Source of the DNA: Paraburkholderia heleia NBRC 101817
GTDB taxonomy: Bacteria > Pseudomonadota > Gammaproteobacteria > Burkholderiales > Burkholderiaceae
Assembly (NCBI RefSeq): GCF_000739775.1
Contig: NZ_BBJH01000027.1
Span: 62,001 to 126,000 of the forward strand
Length of the DNA: 64,000 bases
Direction of reading: 5' to 3'
Part shown: in pieces, positions 1-8,925 of the stretch
Layout of the letters: every line of letters begins with the position of its first letter
Numbering within the stretch: the first letter of the stretch is position 1
Position numbers and translations under genes: made by a program
The notes under the pieces: generated by a model
Told to the model about the DNA's origin: nothing
The model's database searches: none
The model's input: only the letters and a program-made list of their open reading frames with translations

Positions 1-2228
1 TCGGCATCGAGAAGCCGGAGCCTTTCGCGCATGCGGTGTATACGCTGGCCGATCTGGAGGGCGTGAAGCCCATCGTCGCCAGTTCGGGCCTGCCCGGCTT
101 CAAGCGCTCCGAGCAGCCCGTGCTCGCGAGCGGCAAGGTGCGCCAGGTCGGCGAGCCCGTCGCAATGTGCGTGGCCGCCACGCGCGCGCAAGCCGAAGAT
201 ATCGCCGCGCAAGTGTTCCTCGACTTCGAGGAACTGCCCGCTGTCGTCGACATGCTCGCTGCGCGCCGCGAAGACTCCGCCCTCGTGCACGAGCATTGGG
301 GCGACAACGTGTTTCTCGAAACCTTCGTCGATGCGAACCCCGACGTCGATCTCGACGCCATTCGGCGCGATGCGCCCATTCGCGTGCATCGCAGGCTGCG
401 CACGGCGCGCCAAAGCATGGCGCCGATGGAGGGGCGCGGCGTCGTCGCCCATTGGGACCGCCGCCTGTCACAGCTCATCGTCCATACATCCGCGCAAATG
501 CCGCACATCACGCGCACCGGTCTCGCGGAATGTCTCGGTCTCGACGAGGGACAAGTGCGCGTGATCGCGCCCGATGTCGGCGGCGGCTTCGGCTACAAGG
601 GCATTCTGCTGCCCGAGGAAGTATGTTGCGGCTGGCTCGCGATGCATCTGGAAAAGCCGGTGCGCTGGATCGAAGACCGCCGCGAACAGCTCACCGCCAA
701 CGCGAACTGCCGCGAGCACGACTACGACATCACCGGCTACGCGGATCGCGACGGCCGCCTGCTTGCGGTGGAGTGCGAAGCCCATGTGGATTCGGGGGCG
801 TACTCGTCGTATCCGTTCTCCGCGTGCCTGGAGGCGGCGCAGGTCGGCAGCATTCTGCCGGGGCCGTACAAGATGGACCGTTTCCGCTGCCGGACCTGGT
901 CGGTCGCGACCAACAAGCCGCCGATCCTCCCGTATCGCGGCGTGGCGAGAACGGGCGTGTGCTATGCGATCGAAACCGTCATGGATGCGATTGCGCTCGA
1001 GGCCGGCATCGAGCCTTACGAGGTGCGGCTGCGCAATCTCGTCCAGCCGCACGAGATGCCCTACGACAACATCACCAAGAAGCACTTCGACAGCGGCGAT
1101 TATCCCGAGGCGGTGCGCCGCGCGATGGCCGCGATCGATCTGCCCGCAGTGCGCGCGCGTCAGCAGCGCGGCGAGCCGGACGGCCGGCGCATCGGCTTCG
1201 GCATGTCGGTCTTCTGCGAACAGGGCGCGCATGGCACGTCGGTGTACCACGGCTGGGGCATCCCGATGGTGCCGGGCTATGAGCCCGCAGTGATCCGCCT
1301 CACACCCGACGGCGTGCTCGAAGTGCGCGCGGGCGTGCATTCACACGGCCAAAGCATGGAGACCACCCTCGCGCAGATTGCCCACGAAGTGCTTGGCATC
1401 GACACGGACCGCGTACGCGTCGTGCTCGGCGATACGGGCGTCACGCCGTACTCGACCGGCACATGGGGCTCGCGCTCGATCGTGATGGCAGGCGGCGCGG
1501 TGGGCCGCGCCTCGAAGGAGCTCAGGGAGCGCCTCCTGAAGATCGGCGCTCACCTGCTCCAGGAACCGTTGGACGATGTACGCTGGGAAAGCGGCGCGGT
1601 CGTCGGCAAGCAGGATTCGCGCACGCTGGCGCAGCTCGCGCGCACCTGGTATCTCGCGCCGCAATTGCTGCCGCCCGACGTCGATCCGCGCGGCCTCGAA
1701 GTCTCGACGTCGTATCAGGCGAAGCGCGATTCGGGTACGTTCAGCTACGCATGTCATGCGGTGATCGTCGCCGTCGATCCGGTGCTCGGCCAAACCGAAA
1801 TTCTGGACTACGTCATTGTCGAAGACGGCGGCGTGCTCATCAATCCCATGGTCGTCGACGGCCAGGTCTATGGGGGCGCGGCCCAAGGCATCGGCACCGC
1901 GCTTTACGAAGCGATGCCCTATAGCGAAGACGGCCAGCCGCTCGCCTCGACGCTCGCCGACTATCTCTTGCCTGGCGCGACCGAGGTGCCCTCCATCCGC
2001 ATCGAGCACATGGAAACGCCGGCGCCCTATACCGAGTTCGGGCAAAAAGGCATTGGCGAAAGCGGTGCAATCGGGCCGCCTGCGGCGCTGGCCAACGCCG
2101 TCAACGATGCGCTGCGCGGGCTGGGCGTGCGCATCGATCAATTGCCGGTCACGCCGCGCCTGATCGTCGAAGCGCTCGCCAGGCAGCGCGAGCAGCAGGC
2201 CAACTCACTCAAGGAACGCCCCGCATGA
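1..2228 (+). CDS. Molybdenum hydroxylase large (molybdopterin-binding) subunit, 5' end cut by window
   Basis: The reading frame is open from the first base, so the N-terminus lies upstream of the window; the visible part is about 740 residues and family members are usually about 770-800. It belongs to the xanthine dehydrogenase/CoxL family, which binds Mo-cytosine dinucleotide and hydroxylates aromatic heterocycles or aldehydes. Near the C-terminus the GIGESG stretch carries the family's catalytic Glu. The active-site loop reads PYRGVARTG, not the Cys-containing AYxCSFR loop of true CO dehydrogenase, so CO is an unlikely substrate. The stop overlaps the start of the FAD subunit (ATGA). The substrate cannot be read from sequence; the neighbours suggest an N-heterocycle. 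Confidence 0.93.
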   Translation, partial: GIEKPEPFAHAVYTLADLEGVKPIVASSGLPGFKRSEQPVLASGKVRQVGEPVAMCVAATRAQAEDIAAQVFLDFEELPAVVDMLAARREDSALVHEHWGDNVFLETFVDANPDVDLDAIRRDAPIRVHRRLRTARQSMAPMEGRGVVAHWDRRLSQLIVHTSAQMPHITRTGLAECLGLDEGQVRVIAPDVGGGFGYKGILLPEEVCCGWLAMHLEKPVRWIEDRREQLTANANCREHDYDITGYADRDGRLLAVECEAHVDSGAYSSYPFSACLEAAQVGSILPGPYKMDRFRCRTWSVATNKPPILPYRGVARTGVCYAIETVMDAIALEAGIEPYEVRLRNLVQPHEMPYDNITKKHFDSGDYPEAVRRAMAAIDLPAVRARQQRGEPDGRRIGFGMSVFCEQGAHGTSVYHGWGIPMVPGYEPAVIRLTPDGVLEVRAGVHSHGQSMETTLAQIAHEVLGIDTDRVRVVLGDTGVTPYSTGTWGSRSIVMAGGAVGRASKELRERLLKIGAHLLQEPLDDVRWESGAVVGKQDSRTLAQLARTWYLAPQLLPPDVDPRGLEVSTSYQAKRDSGTFSYACHAVIVAVDPVLGQTEILDYVIVEDGGVLINPMVVDGQVYGGAAQGIGTALYEAMPYSEDGQPLASTLADYLLPGATEVPSIRIEHMETPAPYTEFGQKGIGESGAIGPPAALANAVNDALRGLGVRIDQLPVTPRLIVEALARQREQQANSLKERPA

Positions 2229-3058
2229 AAGCCGCGCCCTACGACTACGCGAAGCCGCTCGCCTGCGACGAGGCGATTGCGCTTATCGGCCCGGCCGACG
2301 GCAATGGGAAATTCGTGGCCGGAAGCCAGTCACTCGGCCCGATGATGAACCTGCGCCTCGCGCAGCCGGAAAAGCTCGTCGATCTGCGCGGCATCGAGGC
2401 GCTGCGTGCGTGCCGCATCGAAAACGAGGTCGTCACACTCGGCGCGTGCATTACGCATGCGCAAATCGAGGACGGCAAGATCGACACCGGCACGCGCGGG
2501 TTCATGGAGCATGTCGCGCGCGGCATCGCCTATCGCGCAGTGCGCAATCGCGGCACGCTCGGCGGCAGTCTCGTGCACGCCGACCCGGCAGCCGACTGGA
2601 TCAACTCGATGTGCGCGCTCGACGCGCAATGCCTGGTGAGCGGTCCGGGCGGCGCACGCACGATCGGCAACGGCGAGTGGATGTCGGGCGCATTCACGAC
2701 CGCGCTCGAAGCCGACGAGATCTTGACCGCCGTGCGCTTCACGCGCTTTTCATCAACGGCACGCTGGAGCTACTACAAGGTCAACCGCAAGCCGGGTGAG
2801 TTCGCGCAAGCCATCGCCGTGTTCATCGACGACGCGGTGCGCGGCGTGTGCCGCGCCGTGATCGGCGCGCTCGACACGCCGCCTTATGCGATCGCCGACG
2901 CGCGCGAATTGCTCGCCGCCGATCCGTCCGCAGCGTGCTTCGATGCTCATCTGGAAGCGGCGGGCGTCGAAGCGGGCAGCTACGAACATGAGGTCCATCG
3001 CGCTGCGCTCGTACGAGCGGCGGCGGGCATCCGCAATCAGAAAGGGAGCGCGTCATGA
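2225..3058 (+). CDS. Molybdenum hydroxylase FAD-binding (medium) subunit
   Basis: 277 residues, the usual size for CoxM-type subunits, which pass electrons from the 2Fe-2S clusters to FAD. The N-terminal FAD motif KFVAGSQSLGPMMNLRL (about residues 29-45) and the second flavin loop NRGTLGGSLVHADPAADW (about 107-124) are both present, followed by a CO_deh_flav_C-type C-terminal domain. It overlaps the large-subunit gene by 4 bp and the 2Fe-2S gene by 4 bp, so the three are translationally coupled in the order L-M-S. Cytoplasmic heterotrimer expected. Confidence 0.93.
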   Translation: MKAAPYDYAKPLACDEAIALIGPADGNGKFVAGSQSLGPMMNLRLAQPEKLVDLRGIEALRACRIENEVVTLGACITHAQIEDGKIDTGTRGFMEHVARGIAYRAVRNRGTLGGSLVHADPAADWINSMCALDAQCLVSGPGGARTIGNGEWMSGAFTTALEADEILTAVRFTRFSSTARWSYYKVNRKPGEFAQAIAVFIDDAVRGVCRAVIGALDTPPYAIADARELLAADPSAACFDAHLEAAGVEAGSYEHEVHRAALVRAAAGIRNQKGSAS

Positions 3059-3576
3059 GCGACGCCTACATCAAGACGATCGAACTCGTCGTCAATCAGG
3101 CGGCGGTCGCGGACAGCGTCGAGCCGCGCACGAGCCTCGCTGACTTCCTGCGCGAGCAGCGCATGCTGTGCGGCACCAACATCGGCTGCGAACAAGGCGT
3201 TTGCGGCGCATGCACGATCGACGTGGACGGCGTGCCGACTCGCTCCTGCATCACCCCCGCGATCAGTTGCGCAGGCAGCGCGGTGCGCACCATCGAAGGC
3301 TTCGACGACGACGCCACCATGAACGAGCTGCGCGCCGCCTTTAGCGCCGAACACGCGCTGCAATGCGGCTACTGCACGCCGGGCATGCTGATGAGCGCGC
3401 GCGACATCGTCACCCGCCTGCCCGACGCCGACGACGCCCGCGTGCGCCTCGAACTCTCCGGCAACCTGTGCCGCTGCACCGGCTATGTGGGTATCGTGCG
3501 CGCCATTCGCCGCGTGCTCGACGCGCGCCGCGCGAGCGCGGCGGCCCCGCTTGCGGCGGTCGCCGCTACGGCTTGA
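3055..3576 (+). CDS. Molybdenum hydroxylase 2Fe-2S (small) subunit
   Basis: 173 residues, CoxS family. The N-terminal plant-ferredoxin-type cluster motif is visible as CGTNIGCEQGVCGACTIDVD and the C-terminal four-helix cluster as CGYCTPGM followed by NLCRCTGYVGIV; all eight Cys ligands are present. It relays electrons from the Mo site to the FAD subunit. The start overlaps the preceding gene. An Ala-rich tail follows the last cluster and probably has no specific role. Confidence 0.95.
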   Translation: MSDAYIKTIELVVNQAAVADSVEPRTSLADFLREQRMLCGTNIGCEQGVCGACTIDVDGVPTRSCITPAISCAGSAVRTIEGFDDDATMNELRAAFSAEHALQCGYCTPGMLMSARDIVTRLPDADDARVRLELSGNLCRCTGYVGIVRAIRRVLDARRASAAAPLAAVAATA

Positions 3577-3601
3577 AGCATCGAATACGGAATCTTTCGC
3601 C

Positions 3602-4306
3602 ATGGAAATCGAACAAGGCTTCACCGTGCCCTACCCGTGCGACGCCGTCTGGGCGCGCTTTCACGATACGCCCGGCATCGTCGAGTGCCTGCCTGGCGCA
3701 TCGCTCACCGCGCCGGTCGAGAACGGCCTGCTCAAGCTGGCGATGACCGTCAAGCTCGGGCCGATCGTCGCCTCGTTCGCGGGCGACGGCGAGATGACGC
3801 TCGACGACGCCGGGCATCGCGGCAGCATTACCGGCACGGGCCTGGACCGCAAGAGTTCCTCGCGCGTGAAGGGCGTGGCGTCGTTCGCGCTCGCTCAGGC
3901 GAGCGCGGGTGAAACGCGCGTCGATGTGAAGGTGGACTACGCGATCAGCGGCAGTCTCGCGCAGTTCTCGCGCGGCGGCATCGTGAAGGAACTGGCCACG
4001 CGTATGACCGAAGCGTTCGCGGCGAACCTCAAGGCGAAACTCGACGAGGCAGGCGCAGCGCAGATCGGCGTGGATGCGCCTGCCGAGGCGGTGCCCGTCG
4101 AGCTCGAAGGCGTTGCAGCGCAGCCGGTTGCGCGCACAACCGAAGTTCCCGCACAACCCACACAAGCCGCGCAGGATGCCCCCGCCGCACCGCGCGCCGC
4201 TGCCACGCGCGCCCGGCCGGCAAACGCGCCGCTCGATGTCGGCCAGTTGTTCTGGAAGCTGCTTTGGTCGCGCTTGCGCGGACTCTTCAGTTTCGCGAGC
4301 CGCTGA
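3602..4306 (+). CDS. CoxG-like SRPBCC protein
   Basis: 234 residues, starting at MEIEQGFTVPYPCDAVWARF, which is the usual first strand of CoxG proteins. Residues 1-145 form the SRPBCC/CoxG fold (VECLPGASL, GDGEMTLDD, KVDYAISGSLAQFSRGGIVKE). An Ala/Pro/Val-rich linker then leads to a short basic amphipathic tail ending LLWSRLRGLFSFASR that could dock on the membrane. CoxG members accompany Mo hydroxylases and are thought to help link them to the membrane or quinone pool. It sits directly after the 2Fe-2S gene, so it is probably a partner of this hydroxylase. Confidence 0.85.
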   Translation: MEIEQGFTVPYPCDAVWARFHDTPGIVECLPGASLTAPVENGLLKLAMTVKLGPIVASFAGDGEMTLDDAGHRGSITGTGLDRKSSSRVKGVASFALAQASAGETRVDVKVDYAISGSLAQFSRGGIVKELATRMTEAFAANLKAKLDEAGAAQIGVDAPAEAVPVELEGVAAQPVARTTEVPAQPTQAAQDAPAAPRAAATRARPANAPLDVGQLFWKLLWSRLRGLFSFASR

Positions 4307-4308
4307 CG

Positions 4309-5502
4309 ATGCGCGCCGGCGACGCCAACGTGCGCGCGCTGCGCCACGTGCATGCGGTGCGCCCGCAATGGCGCGGCGTCGTTGCCGCGCGCGACGCGGT
4401 GCGTTTGCCGGAATTCACGCTGCTGCACGCCGGGCCGCCTTTCGAAGACGCACACAGGCCTTCCGCAGTGGTGCGTTCATCTGCAGTCCTGTGCTGCCTC
4501 TACGAAGGCTGGGCGAAAGACGAAGCGCACGCCGAACGTCTCATCGCGCAAGGCGAGGTGCGCCTTGAAAGCGCCCAGTCGTATGGCGTGGTCACGCCGC
4601 TCGCCGCCGTGATCTCGCCGCGCACGAGCCTCGTCGAAGTGGCCGATGCGCGGGTCTGCGCGGCACGCTCGTGGTCGTTGCTCGGCAGCGGCGCGGGCCC
4701 GCAGATTCGCTTCGGCAGCCGCGACCCGCGAATCCTCGAACGCATGACGTGGCGCGACGACGTGCTCGCGCCGGTGCTGGATCAAGGCCTCGCGCACGGT
4801 CCGCTCGACCTGTTCCCACTCGCGCAAGCCGGTCTCGACAGCGGCGACGACCTGCATGCGCGCACAACCGGTGCGACCGCCGCGCTGCGCGCGTTGCTGG
4901 CATCGCGTTTGAATCACGCCGAGGTCGATGCGATGCTCGCGCAAACGCCCCTCTTCTTCCTGACGCCCTGGATGGCCGCTTGCGCGCTGATGCTATCGGC
5001 GGCGGCGCAGGCGGGCGAGCCGGCATCGACGCTGGTGGTGGCGCTCGCGGGCAACGGCGAGCGCGTGGGCATCCGGCTCGCGGGCGCGCCCTCGCGCTGG
5101 ATCACCGCCGATGCGCGCGCGCCGGAAGGCCCGCGCATCGATCCCGACCAGGCGGCAGCGGCAGCGCCGCTCACGGGCGACAGCGGCGTGATCGACGCGG
5201 CCGGGTTCGGTGCGCAGGCGCTCGGCCATGCCCCCGAGCCTGCCCTGGCCTTCGAAACCTGGTTTCCAGCGGCCGCGCACGATCGCCAATCGCGCATCCA
5301 CACGGCGCCTCACCCCGTGTTCAGCCGGTTGCCCGGCGTGCTCGACGCCGCGCGCGTCGTTCGCGAAGACATCGCGGCGCGCGCGGCGATTGCGATGATC
5401 GCCGCGGACGGACGCTCGGGCTTGCTGGGCCGAGGCATCTACACCGCGCCCCCCGAACTCTTCGCGCGCGCCTTGAACAGCCTCCACGGTGAAACCGCAT
5501 GA
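4309..5502 (+). CDS. DUF1116 family protein (AllG/YlbE-like, oxamate carbamoyltransferase-type subunit)
   Basis: 397 residues from ATG 4309, two bases after the CoxG-like stop; YlbE-type proteins are about 420. The C-terminal two thirds shows typical DUF1116 features: a LFFLTPWMAACALMLSAA helix, a VVALAGNGERVGIRL strand and an HPVFSRLPG motif. DUF1116 proteins (E. coli YlbE/AllG) have been linked with FdrA (AllF) and YlbF (AllH) to oxamate carbamoyltransferase, which splits oxalurate into oxamate and carbamoyl phosphate. Neither partner is visible here; one could lie upstream of the window. Its stop overlaps the HpxZ-like start. The family call is firm; the reaction is inference. Confidence 0.8.
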   Translation: MRAGDANVRALRHVHAVRPQWRGVVAARDAVRLPEFTLLHAGPPFEDAHRPSAVVRSSAVLCCLYEGWAKDEAHAERLIAQGEVRLESAQSYGVVTPLAAVISPRTSLVEVADARVCAARSWSLLGSGAGPQIRFGSRDPRILERMTWRDDVLAPVLDQGLAHGPLDLFPLAQAGLDSGDDLHARTTGATAALRALLASRLNHAEVDAMLAQTPLFFLTPWMAACALMLSAAAQAGEPASTLVVALAGNGERVGIRLAGAPSRWITADARAPEGPRIDPDQAAAAAPLTGDSGVIDAAGFGAQALGHAPEPALAFETWFPAAAHDRQSRIHTAPHPVFSRLPGVLDAARVVREDIAARAAIAMIAADGRSGLLGRGIYTAPPELFARALNSLHGETA

Positions 5503-5888
5503 GCACGGAGCCAGTCAACGATCCCGCAACGCGCGCCGCCGTCGAAGCCGCATTCGACGCCTACGAGCGGGCGCTCACGACCAACGACATTCCCGTTCTC
5601 GACACGCTGTTCTGGAACAGTCCGCATACGCTGCGCTACGGCGCGACGGAAAACCTGCAGGGCTACGAAGCGATCCGCGCCTTTCGCGCGCAGCGGCCGG
5701 GCAAGGGCTTGACGCGCACGATCATCGATCGGTCGGTGACGACCTTCGGCACGCAATTCGCCGTGGCGAACATCACGTTTGCGCGCGCCGGCGAATCGCG
5801 TATCGGCCGACAGTCGCAGACGTGGGCGTGCATCGACGGCCAGTGGCGTGTCGTCGCCGCGCATGTCAGCTGGATGGATCCGTCATGA
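5499..5888 (+). CDS. HpxZ/AtzH-like protein (DUF3225, SnoaL-like fold)
   Basis: 129 residues in a compact NTF2/SnoaL-like alpha+beta fold: an N-terminal helix pair (RAAVEAAFDAYERALTTND), then LFWNSPHTLRYGATENLQGY, RPGKGLTRTI and a C-terminal WACIDGQWRVVAAHVSWMD. This pattern fits DUF3225, which includes HpxZ of the Klebsiella oxalurate cluster and AtzH-like proteins of cyanuric acid clusters. No catalytic role can be read directly. It overlaps both neighbours by 4 bp and sits immediately before an amidase, as HpxZ- and AtzH-type proteins commonly do. Confidence 0.85.
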   Translation: MSTEPVNDPATRAAVEAAFDAYERALTTNDIPVLDTLFWNSPHTLRYGATENLQGYEAIRAFRAQRPGKGLTRTIIDRSVTTFGTQFAVANITFARAGESRIGRQSQTWACIDGQWRVVAAHVSWMDPS

Positions 5889-7102
5889 CCCGCAACGATC
5901 TTCTCCAGCCAGGCCTGCACGGCGCATTCGTTGCCGATGGCTTCGACGCCCTGCCCGCCGGCGCATTGCCCGCGCGCACGGGCGACAAGCTCGCGGGGAA
6001 GCGCCTCGCAGTGAAAGACGTGTTCGATATCGCGGGGCTGCGCACGGGCAGCGGCAATCCCGCGTGGCGCGAAGCCCAGCCGGTCGCGGCGCGCACCGCG
6101 CTCGCCGTGTGCGCGTTGCTCGAAGAAGGCGCGCAGTGGATCGGCAAGACGGTGACCGACGAACTCACCTACAGCCTGGCAGGCGTAAACGCCCACTACG
6201 GCACGCCCGTCAATCCCGCCGATCCCACGCGCATTCCGGGTGGATCGTCGTCGGGTTCGGTCGTGGCCGTGGCGGCGGGTCACGCGGACATCGCGCTCGG
6301 CACCGATTGCGGCGGCTCGGTGCGCCTGCCCGCGAGCTATTGCGGCGTGTGGGGCATGCGGCCCACGCACGGCCGCATCGCGGCGGACGGCTGTCTCACG
6401 CTCGCGCACAGCTTCGACACGATCGGCTGGTTCGCGCGCGATGCACGCACGCTAACGGACCTGTTCGAGGTGCTGGCGCGCAGCGTCGTTGCGCCTGGCG
6501 GCGAATCATTCGCACTGCACGTGCCGCGCAATATGCTCGCGTGCCTCGATGCGCAAGTGGCGGCGCGCTTCGAGTCGGCGCTGCGCGCGCCTGGGGGCGC
6601 GGTAAAGCAGGTCGCGCCCGGCGAATCGCTTGCCGATTGGGCGCAGGCGTTTCGCGTGCTGCAGGCGGCGGAGATCGCACAACGTTACGGAGCGTGGGCG
6701 CGCGAGCATGCCGGGAGCTTCGGCCCCGACGTGGGCGCGCGCTTCGCGACGAGCCTCACGGTGACCTGCGAACAGATCGCCGAAGCACAGCGCGTGCGCG
6801 TCGAAGCGATCCGAACGATGGCCGATGCGCTTGCGCACGCAACGTTCTGGCTCGTGCCGACGGTGCCGGGCGTCGCGCCGCGCGCGGACGCTTCGGCGCA
6901 AACGGTCGATCACGCGCGAGCGCGCGCGCAGCAGATGCTTTGTGTCGCGGGCCTCGCGGGCCTGCCACAAGTCAGCATGCCGTGGATGCGCTTCGAAGGC
7001 GCGCCCGTCGGCCTCTCGATCATCGGTGCGCGTGGCGAGGACGAAGGCGTGTTGCGCGTCGCGCACGCCGTGCACGAAGCCATACGCATGGCCGATCGGT
7101 GA
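5885..7102 (+). CDS. Amidase signature family hydrolase
   Basis: 405 residues, a short amidase. The Ser-cisSer-Lys triad is visible: Lys in LAVKDVFDIAG (about residue 43), then IPGGSSSGSVVAV and GTDCGGSVRLPASYCG. It hydrolyses a C-N amide bond. The HpxZ-like neighbour makes an HpxY/AtzE-type role plausible (hydrolysis of a small ureido or amide intermediate), but it is shorter than AtzE (about 457), and no small AtzG/HpxX (DUF4089) partner is encoded beside it. Start ATG 5885 overlaps the upstream stop. Confidence 0.9.
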   Translation: MTRNDLLQPGLHGAFVADGFDALPAGALPARTGDKLAGKRLAVKDVFDIAGLRTGSGNPAWREAQPVAARTALAVCALLEEGAQWIGKTVTDELTYSLAGVNAHYGTPVNPADPTRIPGGSSSGSVVAVAAGHADIALGTDCGGSVRLPASYCGVWGMRPTHGRIAADGCLTLAHSFDTIGWFARDARTLTDLFEVLARSVVAPGGESFALHVPRNMLACLDAQVAARFESALRAPGGAVKQVAPGESLADWAQAFRVLQAAEIAQRYGAWAREHAGSFGPDVGARFATSLTVTCEQIAEAQRVRVEAIRTMADALAHATFWLVPTVPGVAPRADASAQTVDHARARAQQMLCVAGLAGLPQVSMPWMRFEGAPVGLSIIGARGEDEGVLRVAHAVHEAIRMADR

Positions 7103-7177
7103 ATTTCCGGCCAGGTCGATCCTGGCGTCCACATGACGCATGTGTTGTCCCGCTCGAACCCACACCAGAGGAACGTT

Positions 7178-8008
7178 ATGACGAAGCACTTGACGGATGC
7201 GCAGGTGGCGCATTTCAAACAGAATGGCTATGTCTTTCCGATGCGGGCGATCAGCGCGCAAGAGGCAACGGCGTATCGCCGCGTTATCGAGCAATACGAG
7301 GCCGCCTCCGGCGAGGACGTCAACAAGACCTTGAAGATCAAGGGCCACCTGGCCTTGCCGGCAATCGTCGAACTCGCGCGCCATCCTGCCATTCTCGACG
7401 CGGTCGAGGATCTCATCGGGCCGGACATCATGCTGTTCGGCGCGTCGATATTCGCGAAGAACGGCCGCGATCCTCGCTACGTGTCGTGGCATCAGGATTC
7501 GACCTACTTCGGGCTCACGCCGCACGAGGAAGTGACCGTCTGGGTCGCGCTCACGCCCGCGAATTCCGTCAACGGCGTGCTGCGCGTGTTACCGGCCTCG
7601 CATCGCGGCCCGGATCTGAAGCACGTCGAGACCTATGCGAAGGACAACATGCTGGCGAAGGGCCAAACGCTTGTCGGTATCGACGAGGCGCTCGCCATGG
7701 AGATGCCGCTGCAACCCGGCGAGTTTTCGATGCATCACGAGCGGACCGCGCACAGTTCGCTGCCCAACCGCTCGGACGACAGGCGCATCGGCTTTGCATT
7801 CTTCTATGTGCCCGCGCATGTGCGCTCGGCTACGGGCCGCCGGCGCGCGACACTCGTACGCGGCACCGACCGCTTCGGTCACTGGGACCCCGACACGCTG
7901 CCCGAATACGACTGCGATCCGCGCTCGATGAACGAACTCGCGCAAACGTGGGGCAAATACAAGGACGGTGAAGTGAAGCAGGCCGCCGACATGGCCGCGC
8001 CGCAATGA
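7178..8008 (+). CDS. Phytanoyl-CoA dioxygenase (PhyH) family protein
   Basis: 276 residues from ATG 7178, preceded by an AGAGGAAC ribosome site; a longer in-frame extension upstream lacks one. PhyH enzymes are cupin-fold Fe(II)/2-oxoglutarate oxygenases. The iron-binding HxD is in VSWHQDSTYFG (about residue 107) and the distal His is in SMHHERTAHSS; a downstream Arg (DDRRIGFAFFYVP) fits 2-oxoglutarate binding. Its substrate is unknown. It is the last gene of the hydroxylase operon, 75 bp after the amidase, so it probably opens or trims the same compound by hydroxylation. Confidence 0.88.
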   Translation: MTKHLTDAQVAHFKQNGYVFPMRAISAQEATAYRRVIEQYEAASGEDVNKTLKIKGHLALPAIVELARHPAILDAVEDLIGPDIMLFGASIFAKNGRDPRYVSWHQDSTYFGLTPHEEVTVWVALTPANSVNGVLRVLPASHRGPDLKHVETYAKDNMLAKGQTLVGIDEALAMEMPLQPGEFSMHHERTAHSSLPNRSDDRRIGFAFFYVPAHVRSATGRRRATLVRGTDRFGHWDPDTLPEYDCDPRSMNELAQTWGKYKDGEVKQAADMAAPQ

Positions 8009-8017
8009 TCCAGGCAA

Positions 8018-8052
8018 CGCTCGTCGCCGCGCCCCGGACGCGGCGACGAGCG
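8018..8052. terminator. Strong 14-bp hairpin between convergent operons
   Basis: A perfect inverted repeat (CGCTCGTCGCCGCG, 7-base loop, CGCGGCGACGAGCG) fills the 50 bp between the PhyH stop and the ABC ATPase stop. There is no T-run on either strand, so it would act as a bidirectional stop or an mRNA 3' stabiliser and not as a classic intrinsic terminator. Confidence 0.6.
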
Positions 8053-8058
8053 TGCGCT

Positions 8059-8925
8059 TCAGGCAGGCATGGGCGCCCCGCTCCAATCGCCGAGGGCCTC
8101 GCGCGGCGAACGAAAACGCGCCAGAAACTGCCGCGCGCGAGGCGTCTGCGGCGCACTGAAGAAGCGCTCGGGCGGCGCACTCTCGATCACCTCGCCCGCA
8201 TCCATGAAGACGACGCGGCTCGCCACCTGTCGCGCGAACTCCATCTCGTGCGTGACGATCACCATGGTCGCGCCTTCCTGCGCGAGCGAGCGCATCACAT
8301 TCAGCACTTCGCCGACGAGCATCGGGTCGAGCGCGCTGGTCGGCTCGTCGAACAGCAGGATGTCGGGCTTCATCGCCAGCGCCCGCGCAATGCCCACGCG
8401 CTGTTTTTGACCGCCCGACAGACGCGAGGGAAACGCATCCATCTTCCCCGCGAGCCCGACGCGCTCCAGCAGACGGCGGGCTTCCTCGCGCACCTCTTCA
8501 CGCGGACGTCCGAGCACGTGCAGCGGCGCTTCCATGACGTTCTGCAAGACCGTCAAATGCGGCCACAGCGCGAAATGCTGAAACACCATGCCGATGCGCG
8601 CGCGCGAGCGCGCAAGCTCGGCGTCGCTCATCTTGATCGACGAGCCTTCGCGCACGCCCATGCGCTGGCTGGACACGTGGACCGTGCCCGCGTCGGGCAC
8701 TTCGAGCCAGTTCACGCAGCGCAGCAGCGTGGACTTTCCGCAACCCGAAGGCCCGAGCAGACAGACGGTCTCGCCCTTGTGCACGGTGAGCGACACGTCG
8801 CGCAGCACGTGGTTCTCGCCGAACGACTTCGAAATGCCGTTGAGCCGCAGCACCGGTTGCGCGTCGGCATGTTCCATAACGGCGGCGCGAATGATGGCGG
8901 ACGGGACATCGTTCGAAATATTCAT
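8059..8925 (-). CDS. Polar amino acid-type ABC transporter ATP-binding protein
   Basis: 288 residues, GlnQ/HisP family. Walker A is GPSGCGKST, the signature is LSGGQKQRVGIARALAMKPD, Walker B is ILLFDEPTSALDP and the switch His is in VIVTHEME, all intact. An N-terminal stretch of about 22 residues precedes the usual start of homology. It overlaps the upstream permease gene by 4 bp and is the last gene of a four-gene importer operon. It powers uptake of a small solute, presumably the substrate of the nearby catabolic genes. Confidence 0.93.
   Translation of the reverse strand: MNISNDVPSAIIRAAVMEHADAQPVLRLNGISKSFGENHVLRDVSLTVHKGETVCLLGPSGCGKSTLLRCVNWLEVPDAGTVHVSSQRMGVREGSSIKMSDAELARSRARIGMVFQHFALWPHLTVLQNVMEAPLHVLGRPREEVREEARRLLERVGLAGKMDAFPSRLSGGQKQRVGIARALAMKPDILLFDEPTSALDPMLVGEVLNVMRSLAQEGATMVIVTHEMEFARQVASRVVFMDAGEVIESAPPERFFSAPQTPRARQFLARFRSPREALGDWSGAPMPA

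Noticed and set aside
1..3576. Carbon monoxide dehydrogenase (CoxLMS) identity for the first three genes
   Set aside because: The large subunit lacks the AYxCSFR Cys loop of true CO dehydrogenase and has PYRGVARTG instead; only the broader family is supported.
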